Source: Brachybacterium equifaecis
GTDB lineage: Bacteria > Actinomycetota > Actinomycetes > Actinomycetales > Dermabacteraceae
Assembly: GCF_023509525.1 (NCBI RefSeq)
Contig: NZ_JAKNCJ010000002.1
Coordinates: 1 to 64,000, forward strand
DNA: 64,000 bases
Reading direction: 5' to 3'
Of this stretch, positions 55,339 to 63,742 are shown one piece after another; positions within the stretch are counted from its first letter, which is position 1; every line of letters begins with the position of its first letter. The translations under genes and the position numbers were made by a program. The notes under the pieces are model-generated. The model had not been told where the DNA came from. It did not search any database and saw only the letters and a program-made list of their open reading frames with translations.

Positions 55339-57096
55339 TCAGCCGCGCCGCTCCTGGATGAGCTCATGCAGGACCTTCTCGTCCAGGTCGCCGAGCTCGC
55401 GCAGCATCGCCTGCTTGCGCAGGGCGCGCAGATCCTCCGTCGGCAGCGCCGCGAACTCGGCCAGCAGCGCCGAGCGCTCCTCGTCCGGCGCCGGCTGCGG
55501 GGAGGGCGAGGCGGAAGCGGCGACCCGGTGCAGGTCCTTGGAGCCGCCGCCCTTGGGCACAGTCATCACGATCGAGAGGATCGCGAGGACCAGGAACAGC
55601 ACGTTCACGCCGATGGCCATCATGCTGCCCTCACGCAGCATGAGGTTGTCCTGGCGGCCCTCCATGAGGATCGCGCCGCCGACGATCTGGCCCTGCGCCT
55701 GCGAGACGCCCGTGAATACGGCCAGCGACACGGCCGCGCCGATCGCACCGCCGAGCGAGGACGCCATCTTGTATATGCCGGAGCCGGAGCCGGCCTGCGC
55801 TGCTGGGAGGTTCGAGAGGGCCGCGTCGGTCGAGGGCGTCGCGTAGAACGCGAGGCCGATGCCGAACAGGCAGTAGGCGATGATCGCGAAGATCAGGTAG
55901 GTGCCGAGCATGACGTTCGTGGCCATGAGCAGGGCGGCGGCGACCAGCACGATCAGCGAGCCCCAGATCATGGGCTTGCGGGCGCCGTACCGCTGCAGCA
56001 GCTTCTCGCCGACCTTGATGAAGGCGATGATGCAGACCGCGTAGCCGATCGTCAGCAGGCCCGCCTCCCACGCCGTGTAGCGCGAGCCGTCTGCGTGGAA
56101 TCCGGCGAGCTGCACGAGCTGCTGGGAGACCATGAGCATGCCGATGGTGGCGTTCAGCAGGAAGTTCGAGATCGTCGCACCTGTGAAGGTGGTGTTCGAG
56201 AACAGCTTCAGGTCGATGAAGGGATTGCTCTGCCTGCGCTCCCAGGCGATGAACGCGACGAAGGCGACGATCGCGACCGCGGCGAGCGCGAGGGTGGTGA
56301 CGCTCGTCCAGCCGATCCGGGAGCCGAACAGCAGCACGATCATCAGGCCCAGGGTGCCCACGACGAACAGGGCGAGGCCCAGCACGTCGAAGCCCTTCCG
56401 GCTGGTCTGCTCGGCGCGGCTCTCGGGCGTGCCCCAGATCAGCGCGAAGGCGACGAGCGAGATGAGGATGTAGGCGATGAAGATGCCGCGCCAGCCCACG
56501 TAGTTGACGGCGAAGCCGCCGAACAGGGCCGAGGCGCCGGAACCGCCCCAGGAGCCGATGGACCACCAGGAGACGGCGGCTTGACGGGCGGCCCCCTCCC
56601 AGTAGGTCTTCACCAGCGCCATGGTGGCGGGCATGATGCACGCCGCGGCGAGGCCCTGGAAGGCGCGGCCGGCCAGCAGCAGCGGCAGCGCGAGCGATCC
56701 CGCGGCGAAGATCAGCAGCGCCGATCCCACGACGCCCAGCGCGATGCCGATCAAAGTCACCTTCACGCGGCCGAAGCGGTCGGCGAAACCGCCGAACATG
56801 ACGATGAAAAGGCCCGAGAACAGGGCCGTGATGGAGACGGCCAGGTTCATCGCGGTGGCGTCGACGTAGGTCGTCTCCCCCGCGTTGATGTTCTCCATGA
56901 TCGCGGGGGCGACGGTCCCCATCGACCCGGCGAACAGCCAGTACGTGAGAACTGCGAGCACCATGCCGCACAGCAGGCGGCGGGTGCCGGTGTAGCCGCT
57001 GCGCGCGGGAGCGCGATCGATCGCCGCACCGGCGGGACCGGGGCCGCCGCCGGTGACAGGGGTCGCTGCGGCGGGTGCGCTCTGGGATGAGGTCAC
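55339..57096 (-). CDS. MFS transporter, DHA2-like
   Basis: 585 aa, about fourteen hydrophobic segments, with the MFS motif GGFADRFGRVKV after helix 2 and GRAFQGLAAACIMPATMALV. A cytoplasmic C-terminal tail (about 515-585) is charged and helical. Likely drug or metabolite efflux; being 4 nt downstream of an M20 amidohydrolase suggests transport of an N-acylated compound or its product. GTG start. Confidence 0.88.
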   Translation of the reverse strand: MTSSQSAPAAATPVTGGGPGPAGAAIDRAPARSGYTGTRRLLCGMVLAVLTYWLFAGSMGTVAPAIMENINAGETTYVDATAMNLAVSITALFSGLFIVMFGGFADRFGRVKVTLIGIALGVVGSALLIFAAGSLALPLLLAGRAFQGLAAACIMPATMALVKTYWEGAARQAAVSWWSIGSWGGSGASALFGGFAVNYVGWRGIFIAYILISLVAFALIWGTPESRAEQTSRKGFDVLGLALFVVGTLGLMIVLLFGSRIGWTSVTTLALAAVAIVAFVAFIAWERRQSNPFIDLKLFSNTTFTGATISNFLLNATIGMLMVSQQLVQLAGFHADGSRYTAWEAGLLTIGYAVCIIAFIKVGEKLLQRYGARKPMIWGSLIVLVAAALLMATNVMLGTYLIFAIIAYCLFGIGLAFYATPSTDAALSNLPAAQAGSGSGIYKMASSLGGAIGAAVSLAVFTGVSQAQGQIVGGAILMEGRQDNLMLREGSMMAIGVNVLFLVLAILSIVMTVPKGGGSKDLHRVAASASPSPQPAPDEERSALLAEFAALPTEDLRALRKQAMLRELGDLDEKVLHELIQERRG

Positions 57097-57100
57097 GACG

Positions 57101-58327
57101 TCACTCCCCCGCTGCGAGGCAGGCGAGGACCGCCGTCACAGCCGCCGTGACGCCCGTGGCGAGCGTCGGCTCGATCGCCGGGGCGAACCTCGGGTTGTGG
57201 TTGGGGAACTGCTCCTGGCCCTCGGCGAACCCGCCGAGGAACCAGTACGTGTAGGGGATGCAGAAAGCGCGGGGCACCTCGGAGAAGTCCTCCGATGCCG
57301 TGGCCGGGGCGGCCTCGAGCACGCGGTCCTGCCCGAGCTGCGCGACGAACGCGTCACGCACGAGCGATGTGAGAGCCTCATCGTTCTCGGTGAGCGGGTA
57401 TTCGTTCAGGACCTCGATGTCCGGATCCTGCGGGGAGCGGCCGGCCTCGCACTCGGCGCGCACGATGCGGGTGATCGCCTCGACGATCTGATCGCGGATC
57501 TCGGTGGAGTAGGCGCGCACGTTGAGCTGCAGAACGGCCTCGGCCGGAATGATGTTGGCGCTCGACCCGGCCTGCAGCGAGCCGACGGTGAGGACCGCGA
57601 AGTCCGAGGGGGCGATCTCGCGCGCGACCACGGACTGCAGCCGGGTGACGATCGCCGCGGCGATGACGACGGGGTCGATGCCCAGGTGCGGCATGGAGCC
57701 GTGGCTGCCCTTGCCGTCCACGGTGATATTCAGGCTCGTGGCGGTGGAGAGGATCGGCCCGGGGCGGGTGGCGACCTCTCCCGCGATCATCCCGGCCGCC
57801 ATGACGTGCTGGCCGAAAGCGACCTGGGGCGTCGGGATCTTAGAGGTCAGTCCGTCCTCGAGCATCCCCTTCGCCCCCCATCCGGTCTCCTCTGCGGGCT
57901 GGAAGAGCGCGATGTAGGTGCCGGACCAGGCATCACGGTGCTCGGCGAGCAGACTCGCTGCGCCGATCCCGGCGGTGATGTGCACATCGTGCCCGCAGGC
58001 GTGCATGACGGGGACGACGTTCCCGTCCTGGTCCTCCATCGTCTTCGTCGAGGCGTAGGGCAGGCCGGTGGCCTCCTTCACCGGGAGAGCGTCGATGTCG
58101 GCGCGGTACAGGACGCGCCGGCCCTCTCCGTTCTCGAGCACGCCGACGACTCCGCCGCCGATCCGCTGCACCTCGAAGCCGAGGCCCTCGAGCCGCTCGG
58201 CGATGAGGTCGGCGGTCTCGGTCTCGCAGCCCGAGACCTCCGGGTTCTGGTGGAGACGGGTGTACAGATCCTCGAGATCGCTCTCCAGATCGGGCAGTGC
58301 GGCGAGCACGGTCTCTGCGGCGGTCAT
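57101..58327 (-). CDS. M20 family amidohydrolase
   Basis: 408 aa metallopeptidase-fold hydrolase of the M20D/HipO type. Metal-binding HACGHDVH (about 113-120), ADIDALPV and FQPAEETGWGAKGM are visible, with the dimerisation domain between. Family members hydrolyse N-acyl amino acids (hippurate, N-acetyl-diaminopimelate, IAA-amino acids). GGGAGG ribosome-binding site before ATG. In an operon with the MFS gene. Confidence 0.93.
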   Translation of the reverse strand: MTAAETVLAALPDLESDLEDLYTRLHQNPEVSGCETETADLIAERLEGLGFEVQRIGGGVVGVLENGEGRRVLYRADIDALPVKEATGLPYASTKTMEDQDGNVVPVMHACGHDVHITAGIGAASLLAEHRDAWSGTYIALFQPAEETGWGAKGMLEDGLTSKIPTPQVAFGQHVMAAGMIAGEVATRPGPILSTATSLNITVDGKGSHGSMPHLGIDPVVIAAAIVTRLQSVVAREIAPSDFAVLTVGSLQAGSSANIIPAEAVLQLNVRAYSTEIRDQIVEAITRIVRAECEAGRSPQDPDIEVLNEYPLTENDEALTSLVRDAFVAQLGQDRVLEAAPATASEDFSEVPRAFCIPYTYWFLGGFAEGQEQFPNHNPRFAPAIEPTLATGVTAAVTAVLACLAAGE

Positions 58328-58449
58328 TGGTCCTCCCTCTGTGGGGTGCGCCGCCGCGGGGCGCGGGCCGGTATCATGCATCTGCCTGCGACGATACCGG
58401 CGGCCCGCATCGCGGGAGACGGTCCTAGGTCCCGCGCGCAGGCCCGTCG

Positions 58450-58460
58450 CCCCCCCCCCC
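58450..58460. repeat. C11 mononucleotide tract
   Basis: Eleven consecutive C between the divergent M20 and isomerase-like genes, about 120 bp from each start. Prone to slippage; in a promoter region its length could alter expression. Confidence 0.7.
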
Positions 58461-58579
58461 GCCGGCACCCCATCCGACGGGCATGGCAACCCGCGGCGCG
58501 CCCCTTCCGCGATGTGACGCGGCCGATAGCCTGCCAGGACGAAATGTGACGCCCCTCATCCAACGAAGGAGAAGGTTCC

Positions 58580-59428
58580 ATGCCCGTGCTCGGACTGCAG
58601 CTGATAATGCTCAAGGATCGGATCGAGAGCGAAGGGATGTACGAGGTGCTCCGCCAGGTGCGGGCGCTCGACCTCGACGCCGTCGAGGTCTCGCAGGTCG
58701 CGATGACCGATGAGCTGATCGACGACCTCGCGCGCGGCCGCGAGGACTTCGGCGTCGAGATCGCGGCCATGAGCGCCGTGCTCACCGCCCCCGGCAACGG
58801 CTTCCCCCTGGACTCGGAGTTCGATCGCGCCGTCGAGGCCTGCAAGCGACTGGGCACGCGCTTCCTGCGGATCGGCATGATGCCGTTCAGCGCGATGACG
58901 TCGAAGGAGGCGTGCGAGGCGTGGGCCCGGGAGGTCGAGCCGTTCGCCGCCCGGCTGAAGGAGCAGGGCATCACGCTGTGCTACCACAACCACCACGTCG
59001 ACCTGATCATCTTCGACGGCGAGCGCATCTTCGACATCGTGCGCCGCGTGGCCCCCTCGCTGCTGTTCGAGGTCGACCTCCACTGGGTGCAGCGCGGCGG
59101 CATGGCCCCGCTCGACATGCTCGCCGCCTACGAGGGCGCCTGCAAGCTCATCCACGTCAAGGACTTCCGCGTCGCGCCGCTGCCCGAGGACATCTACCGG
59201 AAGTTCGATGCCGGCGAGCTCGACATCAAGGAGTTCTACGGCCACTTCCTCGCCCTCGGCCAGTTCGCCGAGGTCGGCCAGGGCAACATGGACTGGCCCG
59301 CGCTCCTCCCCGCCGCCGAGAAGGCCGGCGCCGAGTACTTCTTCATCGAGCAGGACGACACCTACGGCCGCGATCCGATCGACTGCATCCGCGAATCGCG
59401 CGAGTACCTGAAGTCCATCGGCTACTGA
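58580..59428 (+). CDS. Xylose isomerase-like TIM-barrel protein
   Basis: 282 aa sugar phosphate isomerase/epimerase family (AP endonuclease 2 fold). Metal-site residues lie in LCYHNHHVDL, FEVDLHWVQRGG, LIHVKDF and YFFIEQDD. Substrate unknown; similar proteins act on inositol or hexulose derivatives. AAGGAG 9 nt before ATG. Confidence 0.88.
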   Translation: MPVLGLQLIMLKDRIESEGMYEVLRQVRALDLDAVEVSQVAMTDELIDDLARGREDFGVEIAAMSAVLTAPGNGFPLDSEFDRAVEACKRLGTRFLRIGMMPFSAMTSKEACEAWAREVEPFAARLKEQGITLCYHNHHVDLIIFDGERIFDIVRRVAPSLLFEVDLHWVQRGGMAPLDMLAAYEGACKLIHVKDFRVAPLPEDIYRKFDAGELDIKEFYGHFLALGQFAEVGQGNMDWPALLPAAEKAGAEYFFIEQDDTYGRDPIDCIRESREYLKSIGY

Positions 59429-59439
59429 CCCCGCCGTGC

Positions 59440-59470
59440 GGGCGCGGCACCCTCCCCGGGTGCCGCGCCC
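59440..59470 (+). terminator. Terminator after the TIM-barrel gene
   Basis: Perfect 13-bp stem (59440-59452 with 59458-59470), 5-nt loop, 11 bp after the stop codon. Confidence 0.75.
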
Positions 59471-59507
59471 ATGCGCGTGTCGGCGGGACAGTTCCGGTAT
59501 AGCCCCC

Positions 59508-59513
59508 TAGCGT
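59508..59513 (+). promoter_or_regulatory. Leaderless promoter -10 of the DUF3152 gene
   Basis: TAGCGT ends 6 nt before the GTG at 59520. Confidence 0.45.
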
Positions 59514-59519
59514 GGGGGC

Positions 59520-60434
59520 GTGTCTCCTTCCCACCGCGGTCCCGATCCTGTGCGCCGCCCTCTGCATCTTGCTGCGGACGTCCGGGCTCGCGCGACGCAG
59601 GAGGCTCGCGGATCCCAGCGCCTCGTCCTGACGCGGCGCGGCCGACTGGCGCGCACGATCCTGTGCGCGCTCGCCCTCCTTCTCGTGCTCCTCGCGGCGA
59701 TCGGGGTGGTGCGCTCATGCACTGCGGCAGAGCCTTCCGCCCCCGCCGCCGGCTCTCCGGCCACCCCGACTCCTCCCGCGACGCCGACGAGCACCGAGGC
59801 CGCACCGACCTCGGATCCTGCTGCGGCGTCGGCGCCGCCCGCGGAGGGGAATCCTGCCGCGGTCCTCACGACGAGCAGCAGCGGTCTGGTGGGCTCCGAC
59901 ACCGCAGGCGACGGCACCTGGGTGATGGCCGCCGCCGGCCCGGCCGCCGATCCCGCGGCGGGAACCGTGCGCTCCTACGCGCTGCGGGTCGAGAACGGCA
60001 CGTTCCTGGACGCGGACGCGGTCGCCGCCGAGGTCGAGGGCGTGCTCCCCGATCCTCGCGGCTGGCAGGGCCTCGAGCACGTCGTCTTCCAGCGCGTGGC
60101 GGATCCCGCGCAGGCGGATTTCACGATCTCCCTCGCCTCCCCGCCGACGGTGGACCGGATCTGCGCGCCGGCGCGCACCTACGGCAAGTGGTCCTGCCGC
60201 GAGGGCTCCGACGTCGTGCTCAACACGGATCGCTGGCTGTACCTCACGCCCGCGTACTCCGACACCGCCGCCTACCGCGCCTACATGGTCAACCACGAGG
60301 TCGGGCACTATCTCGGCCACGGCCATGCGACCTGCCCCGCCGAGGGCGTCAGCGCCCCGGTGATGCTCCAGCAGAGCATGGGACTGGACGGCTGCCGGGC
60401 GAATCCGTGGCCGACACTCGACGGCCAGCCCTGA
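59520..60434 (+). CDS. DUF3152 membrane-anchored zinc protease-like protein
   Basis: 304 aa. Basic N-terminus (1-45), one membrane helix (about 46-65), a Ser/Thr/Pro/Ala linker (70-115), then an extracellular domain with NHEVGHYLGHGHATC (about 259-273), a metzincin-like HExxHxxxxH zinc motif, and paired cysteines. Matches DUF3152, predicted metalloprotease. Substrate unknown. Leaderless GTG start. Confidence 0.85.
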   Translation: MSPSHRGPDPVRRPLHLAADVRARATQEARGSQRLVLTRRGRLARTILCALALLLVLLAAIGVVRSCTAAEPSAPAAGSPATPTPPATPTSTEAAPTSDPAAASAPPAEGNPAAVLTTSSSGLVGSDTAGDGTWVMAAAGPAADPAAGTVRSYALRVENGTFLDADAVAAEVEGVLPDPRGWQGLEHVVFQRVADPAQADFTISLASPPTVDRICAPARTYGKWSCREGSDVVLNTDRWLYLTPAYSDTAAYRAYMVNHEVGHYLGHGHATCPAEGVSAPVMLQQSMGLDGCRANPWPTLDGQP

Positions 60435-60462
60435 CCTGGCGCTCGGCCGCTGCGTCGTGCTC

Positions 60463-60468
60463 TAGGTT
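60463..60468 (+). promoter_or_regulatory. Leaderless promoter -10 of the acyltransferase gene
   Basis: TAGGTT ends 6 nt before the ATG at 60475. Confidence 0.5.
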
Positions 60469-60474
60469 GAGCCT

Positions 60475-61077
60475 ATGATCCGACGACTCCTCGCGCGCGC
60501 CTTCTGGGCCGTGAGCCCCTGGACGCTGGCGACGCAGCCCGCTCCCTCCCGGCCCTCCGTCCTCGTGGGCGCGCCGCACACCTCGAACTGGGACTTCGTG
60601 TTCATGCTCGGGATCGCGTGGAAGCTGGGCATGCGGATCCACTGGCTCGGCAAGGACAGCCTGTTCCGCTCCTGGCGCGGCCCGATCATGCGCGCGCTCG
60701 GCGGGATCCCGGTGGATCGGAAGAACCCGGCGGGCCTCGTCGACGAGGTCGTCGCCCGGATGCGCGCCGGTGAGACGTTCGGCCTGGTGGTCACCCCGGA
60801 CGGCACCCGCAAGGGCAACACGCATTGGAAGTCGGGCTTCTATCGGATCGCCCGCGAGACCGGCATGCCGGTGGTGCTCGGCTACGTCGACCGGACCACG
60901 ATGACCGTCGGCCTCGGCGAGACGATCGAGCTCACCGGCGATGTCCCGGCGGACATGGACCGCATCCGCGCGTTCTACGCCGACAAGTCGGGCTTCCACC
61001 CCGGCCATCGGGTCGAGCCGCGCCTGCGCGAGGAGCAGACCGTCAGGGATTCCGACGGAGATCCTGGGCGAGCATGA
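60475..61077 (+). CDS. PlsC-like acyltransferase
   Basis: 200 aa. APHTSNWDF (about 33-41) supplies an HxxxxD-type acyltransferase motif and VVTPDGTRKGNTHWKSGFYRIA the second substrate-binding block. Likely 1-acylglycerol-3-phosphate acyltransferase-like, acting on membrane lipids. Its last 35 bp overlap the end of the convergent VOC gene. Confidence 0.88.
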   Translation: MIRRLLARAFWAVSPWTLATQPAPSRPSVLVGAPHTSNWDFVFMLGIAWKLGMRIHWLGKDSLFRSWRGPIMRALGGIPVDRKNPAGLVDEVVARMRAGETFGLVVTPDGTRKGNTHWKSGFYRIARETGMPVVLGYVDRTTMTVGLGETIELTGDVPADMDRIRAFYADKSGFHPGHRVEPRLREEQTVRDSDGDPGRA

Positions 61078-61483
61078 CGAGGATCCCGCTCGGACCGCGC
61101 AGGTAGGTCAGGCGGTACACGCCCTCGTAGTCGGCGACGCCTCGCAGCGGGTGCCCGCCGAGGGGCTCCACGGCTGCGAGCGCCGCGTCGAGATCCGGCA
61201 CGGAGAACGCCAGGCTGTGCATGCCGATCTCATGGGGCTGCGTCGGCGCGGTCTCGATGGCGCGGGGATGGATGTATTCGAACAGCTCCACGCTCCCCTG
61301 CCCTCCCGGGGTCTGCAGCAGGGCGATCTTTGCGTGGTTGCCGTCGAGGCCGACGGCGGTCTCCGCCCACTGCCCGCTGACCTCGTCGCGGCCGGCGACC
61401 TCGAGGCCGAGCGCCTCGAAGAAGGCGATCGTCTCGTCGAGGTCGCGCACGGCGATGGCGGTGTTCTCCATTCGGATGCTCAT
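61043..61483 (-). CDS. VOC family (glyoxalase-like) protein
   Basis: 146 aa with repeat halves of the VOC fold: NTAIAVRDLDETIAFFEALGL and MHSLAFSVPDLDAALAAVEPLGG, metal ligands expected His/Glu (VELFEYIHP). Resembles methylmalonyl-CoA epimerase/lactoylglutathione lyase-type proteins; function unknown. ATG overlaps the ltrA stop codon by 4 bp. 3' end overlaps the convergent acyltransferase gene by 35 bp. Confidence 0.85.
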   Translation of the reverse strand: MSIRMENTAIAVRDLDETIAFFEALGLEVAGRDEVSGQWAETAVGLDGNHAKIALLQTPGGQGSVELFEYIHPRAIETAPTQPHEIGMHSLAFSVPDLDAALAAVEPLGGHPLRGVADYEGVYRLTYLRGPSGILVMLAQDLRRNP

Positions 61484-62646
61484 GCGGCGATCCTGCCCTC
61501 CGGCAGCGGGCTGCGCCAGGTGAGCACGGCCACCATCGCCGTGAGGATGACCGCGGTGAGCGCGAAGGGCACGGGGATCAGCGGGTCGATCAGCACCAGG
61601 ATCCCTGCGAGCGGGACGGCGATGTTCACGATCCGGTCGGCGCTGCGCCGCACGGCGAGGATCCAGACGCCCAGGATGAACACGGCGAGCGGAACGGTGT
61701 AGGCGAACGAGGCCCAGGGCTGGAGGACCTCGCTCTCCCCGGCGAGCACGCTGATCTCCAGCTCGATGCCGGCGGAGAACGCCGCAGCGGCGCCCAGGAC
61801 GAAGAAGTGCCCGTATCCGTAGAGCAGGGAGCTGCGCAGGCTGCCGATCGCCCGGTGGTGGGGTGGCCAGAAGTCCAGCCACCACAGCGCCGCGGTCGCG
61901 CTCATCGCGAGGACGGCCAAAAGGATCAGCGGCGTGCGGTCCTCCGCCTCGTGCAGCGCGCCGATGATGGCGTTCGCGCTGGCCAAGAGGCTCTCGCCGA
62001 GGACGATGAGCGTGAACAGGCTGTAGCGCTCGGTGATGTGGTGGGCGTGCCAGGGCGTGCGCCCGCCGAAGGTCTCGGCGAGGGTCGGGACCGACAGCTC
62101 CGCCAGGATGAGCAGGGCGATCGCCGGCAGCTGGAGGGACGCGGGAAGCAGGAGCATGAGCAGCCAGAGCGCCTGGACGATGACGATCCCGATCGCGTAG
62201 ATCCGGGCCGCCCGACCGGCCTCGCCGCCGCAGCGGGATGCGCGCAGCCACTGCGCGACGAGCCCCAGGCGCATCACCACGTAGGCCAGGATGAGGACAG
62301 TCGCATCTCCGCCGGTGAACATCGGCTCGATCCCCGAGGCGAGCACGAGGACGCCGCCCATCTGCACGAAGGTGAGGATGCGGTAGAGCCAGTCGTCGGT
62401 GTCGAACGAGGTGGCGAACCAGGAGAAGTTCATCCACGCCCACCAGATCCCGAAGAAGACCACGACGTACGTGAGCACGCCGTGGCCGACGTGCCCCTCG
62501 GCGAGCGCGAGGTGGAGGTTCGATCCAGCCGTGCTGATCGCGATCACGAAGACGAGGTCGAAGAACAGCTAGAGCGGGGAGGCAGCCCTTCCGCTCTCAT
62601 GGGGATCACGAGGGAGCATCGGGACGAGGCGGGTGCCGGTGGTCAT
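61480..62646 (-). pseudogene. Low-temperature requirement protein A (LtrA), interrupted by TAG
   Basis: The 61480-62547 part encodes a multi-helix LtrA-type protein (GIWWAWMNFSWFATSFDTDD, WHAHHITERYSLFTLIVLGES). Upstream in the same frame an ATG at 62646 begins a sequence reading ...SPL, then TAG (62569-62571), then LFFDLVFVIAIS. LtrA proteins have (E)LFFDLVFV here, and GAG to TAG is one base change. So the gene carries a nonsense codon at position 26. A GTG at 62547 could start a shortened protein lacking the conserved N-terminal motif. Length without the stop would be 388 aa, close to family length. Confidence 0.85.
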
Positions 62647-62791
62647 GCGCGGAGCCGATCGGAGGAGGGACGGGGAGGAGGGGCTCCGCCGGGAGCGGAG
62701 CTTCACCCGTCGAGTATGACCGGTTCACTGAGGGGCGCGGCGAGCCCGCGCTGTGATCTCTCCCGGCAGCAGCGGCGCGGCCGCGCAGGGC

Positions 62792-63631
62792 TCACGCCGC
62801 GCAGGCGTTGAAGCTCATCGTCAGCAGGACGACCTGGTAGCCGCCCTTCGTGCCGCTCCAGTAGTCGACCTCGATCTTGGTGACGTCCCGGGAGAGCTTC
62901 ACGCCCGCAGTGCCTGCCGTGTCGTTCCAGGTGTAGCCGCCCTGTCCCAGACTCGTCTGGTTGTTCGTGCTGTTGCGGAGAGGGTTCGTCGTCGAACCGA
63001 CGCCGAGCACCTGCGATTTCGAATCGGTCCGCGTGCCGCCGTCGGAGACCTGGGTGGTGCCGTTGAAGCCGCGGATCGCGACCTGGTCGGCGTAGGCATC
63101 CACCGAGCTGCCCGAGGCGCCCCAGGAATCGATGTCGCCGACGTTGACCACGAGACCGGCCACCGGTCGCCCGAAGTCGATCGTCGTGATCTGCCTGCGG
63201 TCGTAGCCTCCGCAGCTCGTCGCGGCGTTATTGCAGGTGATGGAGTTGACGATCGGGATCGGGTTGTTCAGGCCGCTGTAGGTGCCGGCGTACTTGCCGA
63301 AGTGCGTCACGGCGAATGACCCGCTCCCCCTCCCCGTCGTATCCAGCTTGGTGCCGGAGCCGACGATGCGTGTGGACAGAGCGACAGGAATCGAGGCCGG
63401 GATGCGGGTGCCGCTCGTGCGGACGGCCGTTCCGCTCGCCGTCGCGCTGGTGTATCCGGAATAGGTATGGCTCCAGGTGCCACCAGCCGTGTCGAGCCGA
63501 TAGCTCTGGGTGGTGCAGCTCAGCGCCATGGCGGGACTGAAGGCGGCGGCGACGGCGGTGGGCGCGGCCCAGGCGGCGCCGGCGGCGAGAGCGCGTCGGC
63601 GGACGAGGGGTGTGGGCGTCTGCTCAGACAT
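62792..63631 (-). CDS. Tat-type secreted protein of unknown function
   Basis: 279 aa. A twin-arginine-like signal [20 protein letters not shown] (10-29) with cleavage near AMA-LS (about 36), then a Ser/Thr/Gly/Asn-rich extracellular domain with cysteine pairs (SCTTQ, TCNNAATSCGG, final NACAA). Repeated beta-strand-like pattern suggests an adhesin- or carbohydrate-binding-like fold, but no family is recognised. AGGAG-like site before ATG. Ends 145 bp before ltrA. Confidence 0.8.
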   Translation of the reverse strand: MSEQTPTPLVRRRALAAGAAWAAPTAVAAAFSPAMALSCTTQSYRLDTAGGTWSHTYSGYTSATASGTAVRTSGTRIPASIPVALSTRIVGSGTKLDTTGRGSGSFAVTHFGKYAGTYSGLNNPIPIVNSITCNNAATSCGGYDRRQITTIDFGRPVAGLVVNVGDIDSWGASGSSVDAYADQVAIRGFNGTTQVSDGGTRTDSKSQVLGVGSTTNPLRNSTNNQTSLGQGGYTWNDTAGTAGVKLSRDVTKIEVDYWSGTKGGYQVVLLTMSFNACAA

Positions 63632-63671
63632 GAGGATCTCCAGGAAAGGGGCGAATCGGATTGGTGATCGG

Positions 63672-63677
63672 ATTCTA
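63672..63677 (-). promoter_or_regulatory. Candidate -10 for the secreted protein
   Basis: Minus-strand TAGAAT, 41 bp before the ATG at 63631, giving a leader of about 35 nt. Confidence 0.4.
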
Positions 63678-63711
63678 TGCTCACCATACCCCTTCCGGGG
63701 GAGCTTCGCGG

Positions 63712-63742
63712 GAGTTACTCGTGCGGCACTGGCGAGTTACTC
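63712..63742 (-). repeat. Repeated GAGTTACTC operator-like sites
   Basis: GAGTTACTC, a near-palindrome, occurs at 63712-63720 and 63734-63742, 22 bp (two helix turns) apart, upstream of the secreted protein's promoter. The surrounding 63700-63810 is much richer in A+T than the rest of the window. 63811-64000 shows no supported gene. Confidence 0.6.
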
